Source: Rhodocollybia butyracea (Eukaryota; Basidiomycota; Agaricomycetes; Agaricales; Omphalotaceae). Taken from it: a stretch of 64,000 nucleotides of DNA. The stretch lies in the NCBI GenBank assembly GCA_015501585.1, contig JADNRY010000080.1, positions 62,001 through 126,000 on the forward strand, read 5' to 3'. This document shows positions 55,751 to 64,000 of this stretch, piece after piece. A program made the translations under genes and the position numbers. Under the pieces are notes generated by a model that made no database searches, was not told the origin of the DNA, and saw nothing but the letters and a program-made list of their open reading frames with translations. Each line of letters begins with the position of its first letter. Position 1 is the stretch's first letter.

Positions 55751-57351
55751 ATGGATGATCCCCAGCATGCTGTCTCTAACCTGAACGCAAAATTCTGGGA
55801 TCTGAAGAACATAGAATTCGGGGAGGGACAAGCGAGGAAAACTCATAGAATCGTCATGGAGAATGACAATGGGCCTCATTCTTTTATTACTATCTGTACG
55901 TGGCGAGTTACTGCTTGTAATCATATTACTGAGACCGAGACTATGCCGGCTTGAACACAGGCAATATCCTTACCCTTCGTGGCGAACTGGAAATTCCAGC
56001 TGGATGGATTTCTGTCTCATACGCGTACCTCATGGAACTTATGGTCGAACAATCATGTTCCCTCACTTATTCGGCCATGGATTCTGCGCTCAAGGTAATG
56101 CCTCGGACACAGAGTAAGTATTATACTTATTAATACTAAACGCCCCATGTCAGGTATTTTCTAACCAGCATTGAAGGAAATGTGGAGTTGACTCCAGTTT
56201 TCACTGAAGTCAAGTCATTCAGTGAGAGTGAGAGAATCAACAGCTTCGTTTACTTGCTCAAGGTGCTGGGAATCGAACCAGTACATGGATGGCTTGTTGA
56301 TCCGGAAAGTCCAGAAGCAGAAGCCGTATCCGAGGTGGGCGATCATGATCATGCCGTCAGCTTGATAGCTAATGCACTCCTCGACTCCGATTCCGAGAAC
56401 CCATCCAAAGAAACAGTCAAAACTGGTATGTTTCAACCCATTCCGATTCATTGATAAGGATTTTCTTTACCTTGCCTAGCTGATATCATAATGAAATTCT
56501 TTCTCGACACCCGATCTCAGCTAACACGTTATGGTGTTTCTCAACTTGCGTCCACCACTGAACCCGGAGCGCTCATGGTTCTCTACCGCAACTTTCATTT
56601 ACCAGTTCTTTATAAGCGCGATGCATCCGATGATCCCGGTTTATACTTATACTCCCTGGTCACCGAACCAAGGCTTGTTAAATGAACCCTCTGTTGTTTG
56701 GGAGCGACTAGAAGATATTGGCGGCAACTGTCCGACCTTTGTCGAACCCTTGCTTTGTCAAATCAAGTCCCGCTGTCGAGTAAGTGGTGACCAACATCTT
56801 CCAGCCTTGGAGTGTTTTACTGACCCGAGTTCTTTTTGTGTAGCCTTCTTGCTTCCGTGCAACACTTTCGAGCACAGCAACAACTTCGAACAGAGGAGCG
56901 AAGAAGAGTTGAAAACAAATGTTTAGCAGAGATTTGGGAGTGGCTGCAAAAGAGGAAACAACTTCGGGCGAAGCAGCAACGGGAGTAGCAGCAGCTCCTA
57001 AGGGCCTATGATCGCGCTGAATGGCTTCAAGTGAAGCAGTGACTAGTGTCCTTGGATCGCGCTGAGCTTGCATTGAAGGACATAGAAGTAGTGCGAACAG
57101 CAAGCGAATTTGACGGCACCTTTTATAGCATCTCGTTTCGTGCTTGGTCTGGACCAAGGCAACAACCAATGCGACGGTGTGAATCAGAGCAGAAGATCAC
57201 AGAGTACTTTGATCCCGCTAACCTTGACGTGGAGGACAAGGATATAACTATATCACGACAAGCCGATTGCAGGACCTTTCAATCGATCAATTTCAGTGCT
57301 CGGCCTAGGCTAAGCCAAAGGCGGGGTCAGAGAGAGAATACGTCGACATGA
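55751..57351 (+). pseudogene. MINDY-type deubiquitinase copy B: catalytic Cys to His, frameshift and stops
   Basis: Exon 1 is 55751-55895; introns match those of copy C in position. The active-site motif is ENDNGPHSFITIC: codon 43 is CAT where copies A and C have TGT, so the nucleophile is lost. The domain then follows as ILTLRGELEIPAGWISVSYA, LGIEPVHGWLVDPESPEAEA and YRNFHLPVLYK with the conserved His. An extra base near 56670 (GAACCAAGGCTTGTTAAATG) shifts the frame before NEPSVVWERLEDIGG, and the C-terminal coil has in-frame stops after LRAKQQRE and VKQ. The copy ends without the CaaX motif of copy C. It is non-functional, though the region up to the frameshift is well preserved. Confidence 0.85.
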
Positions 57352-57499
57352 AGTGCGAAAGCATCCTCGTTGTGTATTGTCCTGTAGATAGGTTCTGGAT
57401 GTTGCCAAGTTATTTGGGATCTACTAGGAGGAGTGAGGAGTGCCCCTGGATGAATTGTTTTGCCTTCCAAGTGGTATCTACGAACGATTTTTTTCTGAA

Positions 57500-57750
57500 A
57501 AGCATTTTGGCTCTGTATCCGCAGGCCTTGGGATGCGATAAGGCAGCACGTTATGGTATTCTCACTTGCACCATCGAAGAGTTTAGCGTTCCAGCTGTAT
57601 TTACTTGGATTAATTGTAGCGGACCCGGCTGATTCTGAGCTACTCGAGTAGGTGTACATATACTCAAGCTACACGACAGCTTCATAACTATGGTGTACTT
57701 CGTAGGTGTAACGCACGATCTTCCAGCTGGGTTGACACTTTCAAGGCTTT
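57500..57750 (+). pseudogene. Relic of the secreted 153-aa protein gene
   Basis: ALGCDKAARYGILTC matches LPCNEAERYGILTF of the gene at 45187; further blocks (PAVFT, CGGACCCGGC, TGAGCTACTCG|GTAGGTGTA donor, CAGCTTCAT and ATGGTGTACTT) follow in order with deletions and stops. The signal peptide is missing. Confidence 0.7.
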
Positions 57751-58442
57751 CGAAAAAACGCAAGTCATAGCGGCCAGATGAGGAAGAGCTCCCCCGTATT
57801 GACAGATTATTTGGCCAGGTAAACAGCTCCCCGCTCTAATCAATCTTAATTCTGGTCTCAGACGCACAGGACTACTCCCACTCCCTGAACACGAGATCCG
57901 ACACTACTCCTAGTACCTACTGCTACTAGTCCCATTGGGCGGGGGGTTATTCAGTGCTTTTTCTCCTCCCACAACCATCTTCACCACTATGCAGACTGAT
58001 ATTTGTTGCAAGTCTACATGCCTGCGTCAAAAATTATAGGGCGCGTTGATGGGATCATCAAACGATTCCTTTTCTTCAAGATTGAGTCCTCAATCCATCA
58101 ATCAACAGCATCTTCCGTTGGAATCTTTCAAGGCTTAGCCATGAGGATCCCTGGAGGCTGAGGTTAACTTAACAAAAGCTCTTCTCCTATCAGATGTGGG
58201 GATCAATCGATTACACAAGGGCAAGCTAAAGTACACTAGTGTCTACTGATGATCATCAGAATTATATCTCCAATGATGTCTGGTGATTAAGTATACAGTA
58301 TAGAAAGTGCGACACTCAACCACGAGGACTCCTCGAGGCTCGATTAATAAAATCCCACTCTTTTCAGAGTCGAGGGTCATCAATCAACTTATCAAGACCC
58401 GAAAACGCCCAGCGACAACTTGAATCCAAGCTTCTGATTAAC
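57751..58442. other. Intergenic upstream of MINDY copy C
   Basis: No gene recognised. R2 is not present here, unlike upstream of copies A and B. A promoter must lie here if copy C is expressed; no clear TATA element is seen. Confidence 0.4.
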
Positions 58443-60097
58443 ATGGACAATAACCAAGATTCTGTCTCTAATGTCTGGGATCTGAAAGGTATCGAATTCG
58501 GAGAGGGACAGAATAGGAAAAGTTATAGGATTGTTATGGAGAATCATGATGGACCGTGTTCTTTCCTCACTATCTGTATGTGGCCATTTACTTACTACTT
58601 GTGATGATCAAGGCTGAGACTATGCCGGCTTAAACACAGGCAATATCCTCATCCTTCGTGGCGAGATGGAAATTCCAGCTGGACAGATGTCCGTCTCATA
58701 CGAATACCTCTCGCAACTTGTAGTCGCGCACTCACACTCCCTCAAGGGAAGCTCTGAGTGGGTGAGAGAATCTGTGCTCAAAATAATGCCTCGAACGCAA
58801 AGTAAGCCTTGGAAATACCAAACCCCGCATTTCAGGTCTGTACTGACCCAAACTCAAGCGACCGTGGAGCTCAATCCAGTGTTCACTAAAGCCGAGTCAT
58901 TTTGTGAAGGTGACGAAGGTGACGAACTTGGCTCCTTGCTTAGTGTACTGGGAATCAAAGTGGTACACGGATGGCTTGTCGATCCGGAAAGTCCTGAAGC
59001 AGAAACTATGTCTCAGGTGTGGAATCATGCCAATGCGGTTTGCTTGGTAGCTGAAGCTCTCAACTCCGATGGCTCATCTGAAAAAACAATCAAAACCGGT
59101 ATCTTTCAACCTCCTACTTACTCTTCATCGATACATTTTTTGATTACATTTTTCTTTACCTCCTCTAGCGGAAACCATCAAGAAATTCTTCCTCGACACC
59201 CGATCTCAGCTAACATCGTATGGTGTTTCTCAACTTGCATCCACTACTGAACCCGGAGCGCTCATGGCGCTTTATCGCAACTTTCATATCTCAGTTCTCT
59301 ATAAATGCGATGCATCCAATGATCTCGGTCTATACTCCCTGGTCGCCGACCACGGCTTGGTAAATGAACCCTCTGTTATTTGGGAAAGAATAGAAGATAT
59401 TGGCGGAGGCTCACCGACCTTTGTTGACTCTTGCTTTGTCAAATCAAGCCCTGCTGTCGAGTACGTGGTGCACAACTCTGTCCGTGGAGTGTTCAGCTGA
59501 CTCGAGCTCTTTCCGTGTAGCCTCGCTTCCCTGGAATACTCTCGAGCGCAGGAACAACTTCGAGCGGAGGAATTTCGAGCAGAGGACCTTGAAGAGGAAA
59601 TGAAATTTCAAGAGGAGGAACGAGTAAAGAAACGAGTGAAGAGAGACCTTCAAGCGGAGGACCAGAGAAGAGCGGAGAAAGAATGTCTAACGGAGATTGC
59701 AGAGTGGCTGCAAAAGAGGAAACAACTTCGAGAAAAGTGGGAACAGGACGAGAAACAGCTCACATGGACCTATTATCGCGCTGAACTTAGAAAGGAGATG
59801 ACAGTAAACCGAGAATTTGAGGGATTTGACGGTATCTATTCCATCTCGTTTACCACCAGGTCTAGGCCGAGGCAGCAACCAATTGAAAGGCATGAAACGG
59901 AGCACAAGCTAACAGAATACTTTGATTACACTGAATTTGATACGGAGGACAGTAGCATCACAGTCTCGCGACGACTCGTTTGCTCTGTACCCTACATAAG
60001 CAATTACGCTGCTCGGCCTAGGCTGAGCCAACGGGCACAGACAGAGAATACGCCGAAACCAAATGGGAAAGCGCCATCGTCGTGTATCATCATGTAG
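58443..60097 (+). CDS. MINDY-family (DUF544/FAM63) deubiquitinase with C-terminal CaaX motif
   Basis: MINDY enzymes are cysteine proteases that cleave K48-linked polyubiquitin. Five exons: 58443-58575, 58640-58801, 58859-59098, 59169-59460 and 59521-60097; introns 57-70 bp; 467 aa. The N-terminus WDLKGIEFGEGQNRKSYRIV leads to the active-site motif ENHDGPCSFLTIC with nucleophile Cys39, then ILILRGEMEIP. Further family blocks are LGIKVVHGWLVDPESPEAE, RNFHISVLYK with the likely catalytic His218, and NEPSVIWERIEDIGGGSPTF. The position six residues before the Cys is Glu, where the family usually has Gln. After the domain come a charged coiled coil of about 100 residues and a C-terminal CIIM, a prenylation (CaaX) signal, suggesting membrane attachment. 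Intron 2 (57 bp) is in frame and could be retained. This is the only intact copy of four. Confidence 0.88.
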
Positions 60098-61417
60098 ATC
60101 GGTTCCAGAGGCTGCGAAGTTATTGGGATAGGATAGTGCTAGGAGTGCGAATCTGAATGATCTGTTTTTCCAAGCGGTATCTAGGGATTACTATTTTTTT
60201 TCTGTCAAGCATTCGTTTGGTTCTCTTCCCGAATCATGGGTAATTCTGGTATGATCTTGTCTTACATACATGATAGAATGCTGGACACACGCATCAATGC
60301 CAGCTCGGCACAGTTCGTCGATTGAATTCAGTCGAATTGGGTAGACCAGGAACGCTGAGCAGAATACCAGCAGCACCAAGATCCACCCAAGTCATAAACA
60401 TCGATTTTCTTTGTTGAAGGTTGGATGATTGAGTTGGCTCTGAAGATCTGGCGCATATCTGCTGTTAATACAAGAGGTAAGGATCGGGAACGAATACGGG
60501 ATATATTACCGTATTCCTTTTCGTGATACACCCATAGTACCTAAAAGTCAGACGATAATCTCAGCTACCACCTCAAGTACAACCTCGTTGTCTGCACGAG
60601 GACCTGCACCTATCCCTGCCTCGGTGTTCTATGCTCTGTACCAGAAGCCCAAGCAACTGGAGTCGCTGCGTGAGACGATGGGAAACATAATGTGTGTCGT
60701 CTGTGTCCACGACAGAAAGAACGTACGTCGCGATCGTAGCTGTAATGGGTTGAATTAGAGAAAGAGACGAGGCCTATAGCAACAAGGATAGGACTATGTA
60801 CAACACTGAAGTGCTGAGCTTGAGCTCAACCGGACATACCTCATATAAACTACCAACTTCGATGGCTTACACCAACAGATAATTCATCCCGTCGTTCGAG
60901 TTTTTAATGACGTTGTCGACGGAGTAAGTTCACAATGGGGCATTGCTATGTAACATTTACAGATAGCGATAGCCACTACTGTGATATCAATATATCATTC
61001 TCACTGACAGAGAAACATTAGTCGATGTTCAAGAAACCGGAAGAAACCATAATTACGGTCCGGAAACGATCTTCGAAATAGCGCCAGGTAAGCGCTCACA
61101 CTAGTTCCCTTCCTGACACGTATACAAATTTTCTCTCAATCAGCCATCCTGAAGCTTTGAAGCGCTGAACACAGTGGTGTGAGAGCGTAACTGTATGAAC
61201 ACCGTCTTCAACGGTATTCTTGACTCAGCAAGCTAGTAACGTCGGCTTTAGCACTTGACTTATTATATATGTACAGCTAGCGTCTCGCTGAATCGATACA
61301 CCTGTAAGTTATTCCAAAGTTATCCCTTCTTCACTTTTCATCTTAAATCTACTTATACGCTGACTAAATGCCTTGTCCCCACTACTCAGCTATCAAATAT
61401 CGACCAAGTATCCAGTC
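60098..61417 (+). repeat. Duplicated MINDY 3' flank and R2 copy 3
   Basis: 60105-60250 resembles the 3' flank of copy B at 57375-57525 (GATCGGTTCCAGAGGCTGCG/GATAGGTTCTGGATGTTGCC; AAGTTATTGGGAT). 60270-61240 is the most diverged R2 copy, with TCGATTTTCTTTGTTG-, ACCTCATATAAAC, GATCTTCGAAATAGCGCCAG, GGTAAGCGCTCAC and the hairpin region at 61198-61218 (one stem mismatch). No MINDY gene follows it. Confidence 0.55.
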
Positions 61418-61851
61418 ATGAAGCTCTCCGCCGCCTTTGCCCTATTCGCCAACCTCAGCGCCGCAGTACGCGTCGCATTCTTCCCTACCTTAATCGACAT
61501 ATATCACAGCCCATCTCTTGTACTCAAAACTTCTCGCACATTCATGTCCCACGTATGGGCTTCATTCGCTGGTCCCACAGATGTTTTTGGACGCCTCTGT
61601 GGGGGGCCTTCTTGAATGGGTGTAGGCTTGATTGCCTGACTCATTTGGATATTAGTGGGATGAAGGATATTGGGACTGGGGGAGAAGATGAGAAATGTGG
61701 ACATGAAGGTGCAAAGTCGACGTTCATCGACATTCATCTGCAGGCCAGAATGAAAATTTTTCGAATAGTGTGTAGCTGCTTACATCACCCCAGTCAGACT
61801 TTCCACTATACATCTCGGGGCACTGCAAGCACAATGAGGGCGCTCTGGTAA
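61418..61851 (+). CDS. Possible secreted-protein gene or relic
   Basis: ATG at 61418 begins MKLSAAFALFANLSAA, a good signal-peptide core, followed by GTACGC and, 44 bp on, CACAG, which would be a short intron; the downstream frame then stays open to 61851 (PISCTQNFSHIHVPRMGFIR onward). The mature part has no recognised family and no further support, so this may be a remnant of a secreted-protein gene whose 3' part was lost. Confidence 0.3.
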
Positions 61852-63138
61852 TCAATAATGACCATCGGTGAAGGTAGTATCACGCTCGTGGAATCTGTTG
61901 CGAGAAATCAGGGTGGACGGCAGACAGGTAACATACAGGCTAGTCATAGAGAAGCAGGGGGAAATGCGAATATGGGAAGCGTCGCCGCTTTCTGAACCTT
62001 GTGGCATCATTTGCATGTGGGCGGAGGAAGGGAAAGAATGGGAGAAGGGTAGCAGTGGAGGTTTCAAAGCAGCGCAAGTCATATGCATAGAGGTCTGGAG
62101 GCCAGAGGTACAAGAACATGAGAGGGATGTAGCAGAAGAGAGGCTTCCGAAAAAGCCCCAAGTCGTTTGTACAGGCCAGTGACGAGGAAGGAAGAGATCG
62201 ATGGACGGCTCGCACAAACGTACTTGTCCCCCAGTCTAATCTAGATCCCTACTCCATTCCCAACAACCGCGAAATTCTTATTCCTAAACAACACGGGGTG
62301 CAAACACCTCCGCTGCTCCTACTCTTTTTTCTGCGTTTGCTCGGACGGAAGTGGGCAGTGACTTGGCCACTTAACATTCCGCACAGTCCTATCCATCCCT
62401 TATCTAAGTTATCTTTGATCATGTCCCTCGTGTGTTTGTCGGAGAGAAGCTCCGATAGTGTATTATACCGATCAATCTGTTTGAAGCTTTAGAGAGCGCA
62501 ACGAAGTTAACAGAAGTGGGAAGAGATGAGGGCAGAAGCAGATACAGGGAATGAACGTTGGCCAACAATTTGCACGTTGAACGTCTAGCGTATTGACGTT
62601 CTGCGTTGTACCAGGAACTCGATCAAGCGGCGCTGAAGAACCTCGAATTGTTGAGAGTGGAGATTGCGGTGCGCAAGCTGTTGTCACGGGTAAGAGTAAT
62701 CGCTTGAAGTAAAGATTTAAGAATCAGTGGTTTGGAGGATGAAAATCGCTACGAACTCCGAAGGTGGGATCCAGAAGAGTGAGTTTCCACTCTACTTCTT
62801 CTCATTATCTCCGCGACCTTGAGGTCCTCCCAGTATATGATGTTTTCCAAGAAAGAGAGCTGCAGAAACCGTGCGTGTTTACATGCCTGGAACAACGAAT
62901 GCTGGATGAACGAGGTCAATGATGGGTCCCTTGTAAGAAAAAAGAGAATACTGTATTTGTAATAGATAAGTGCTGAATAGAATGTTTTGAAGATAGAAGG
63001 AAATGAACGTATGTATTGCAAAGGCTTTGAAACGCCATCATATTACTTTGAACTCAACACACAAAAAGCAGTCAGGTTTTTGAACAGATGTCAATTAGTC
63101 GAAGAAAGTGCAGTTGGACTATGTGAGATGGGTCTCTA
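61852..63138. other. Repeat-rich stretch without supported genes
   Basis: 62100-62220 (GAAGAGAGGCTTCCGAAAAAG, 21 bp at 62136-62156, then GCCAGTGACGAGGAAG) and 62510-62560 belong to dispersed repeats also at 14840, 40800, 41270, 49930 and 53430. 62985-63010 is the end of an R3-like piece. Confidence 0.4.
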
Positions 63139-63697
63139 CTATCTTTTTCGGATCCATTGAAGCTGTCCCATCTTCACTTCATCCGTGAAGACAACTTCTT
63201 TTGCACGGCGTATATACTCCTCGTTTTTCCATGCATTGAGGTCCCCCGCATCATAATTACTCGTAAGATAGACGATATAATGGGGTTTTCCATCTTCAAG
63301 CAAATTGGTGTAACCAGGACGCAGTGCGAACCCACTGTGAAATGGATAACACGGTAAGCAGTAGCAATTAGTCAATTGTAGGTACTGTGATGTTAACATA
63401 CCTCTCTGTTACAAAGACGCCGGCATACTTTCTCCATGGTTCAATGACACGAGCTTGCCAGAAATTGGAGAGGGAAGTTCCGTGATAATCTGGATATGCC
63501 TTGTGGACTTTATCAATATCTATAGTCCAGCCTAGAAAATAATGCGGTGCTGGATGCAGGCAGGGAGGCGTAATTACACCCTTTGGTTCTGGTGGTTTGT
63601 CGAGTGGTAGACGTTTGAGATGAGGACATTTTCTGTGAGATTGTCAAGCTGGGCATGATTTTGAACGGATTACTTACGTCTGGATCTGCGTGGTCAT
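63139..63697 (-). CDS. 148-aa protein of unknown family, copy 4
   Basis: Exons 63697-63678, 63632-63402 and 63334-63139; introns 45 and 67 bp; 148 aa. Family blocks are complete (KCPHLKRLPL with one change, TPPCLHPAPHYFLGWTIDID, VIEPWRKYAGVFVTE, YTNLLEDGK and VKMGQLQWIRKR). It lies about 16.6 kb from copy 3 and next to a MINDY fragment, so it was carried with the larger duplication. CACGTG lies 60 bp upstream. Intact; function unknown. Confidence 0.9.
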
Positions 63698-63756
63698 TGT
63701 TAAGAAAGGAAGTGCAGCGAAATTGTTGCGCTGATCCTCATCTGTCACTGCGAGAG

Positions 63757-63762
63757 CACGTG
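63757..63762 (-). promoter_or_regulatory. CACGTG G-box upstream of copy 4
   Basis: CACGTG sits 60 bp upstream of the ATG, as in copies 2 and 3; the ATTTAAAT box of those copies is missing here. Confidence 0.4.
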
Positions 63763-63904
63763 AGTCACGACCCACTAATGATAATATAATAGACACGCTT
63801 ACGATTATATTCCAGACACGACACTACGACGCCACACTTCAAGAAACATAAAGAGAACAAAAATGGATTCACGGAAACATTAACAAGCATTCCTAGTATC
63901 CTAC

Positions 63905-64000
63905 TTAAACACAGATGGTGGCCTAAGGGCCTATGATCGCACTGAATGGGATCAAGTGAAGCAGCGACTAGTGTCCTTGGATCGCGCCAAGCTCGCATCG
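63905..64000 (+). pseudogene. MINDY C-terminal coil fragment (copy D), cut by window edge
   Basis: GGCCTAAGGGCCTATGATCG and the reading RAYDRTEWDQVKQRLVSLDR match the coiled-coil tail of copy B at 56998-57065, without the stop that copy B has after VKQ. The catalytic part is not present upstream, so at least the left side is truncated. Confidence 0.75.

Overview
The window looks like accessory chromatin of a mushroom-forming basidiomycete (Agaricomycetes). Coding sequence is broken by many short GT-AG introns of about 45-95 bp. The gene content is typical of that group: an NACHT-WD40 NLR, F-box proteins that start MPLCSSCG, an HsbA-type secreted protein, a MYND/MSS51-type protein, a decayed membrane-protein gene and a P-loop protein of the Crinkler/RHS type. 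I see no rRNA, tRNA or CRISPR. Gene models were built by hand from splice sites, reading-frame phase and comparison of paralogues inside the window; family names come from motif recognition, not from a search.

Layout. 1-4651 (minus): a six-exon NLR whose WD40 array is cut by one TAG but continues in frame to the window edge. 5.1-10.7 kb: F-box copies; the main one carries a 1126-bp solo LTR with perfect target-site duplication (TSD) and a 241-bp poly(A) retro-insert. 13.3-14.5 kb: LTR-like piece and a decayed membrane-protein gene. 15.9-19.8 kb: a But2-like membrane protein, a UstYa (DUF3328) oxidase-type gene and a small secreted precursor with three Tyr-x-Ile repeats separated by basic sites. 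Together the last two resemble a dikaritin (ustiloxin-type) RiPP locus. 20.1-20.9 kb: LINE fragment. 21.1-26.8 kb: two more copies of the F-box upstream block, and an intact HsbA gene. 28.1-30.6 kb: a coiled-coil repeat gene with several frameshifts. 32-40 kb: relics (sedolisin, coiled-coil fragment, Crinkler/RHS-like) and one lineage-specific gene. 42.6-64 kb: a zone of interspersed duplications with four intact copies of an unknown 148-aa family, one intact and three broken MINDY deubiquitinase copies, a secreted 153-aa protein with a relic, a MYND/MSS51-type gene with one frameshift, and dispersed non-coding repeats between them.

How the genes work together. The strongest functional unit is the UstYa gene plus the repeat precursor: the precursor would enter the secretory pathway, be cut at basic sites and have its Tyr-x-Ile cores oxidatively cyclised. 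The NLR, F-box, MINDY and P-loop genes belong to fast-evolving intracellular recognition or ubiquitin families that expand by duplication and decay, as seen here. The best candidates for undescribed biology are the exon-per-repeat RiPP precursor, an array of eight same-loop hairpins in the LTR leader, a 27-bp-spaced bZIP-site array in the same LTR, and the four-copy 148-aa family.
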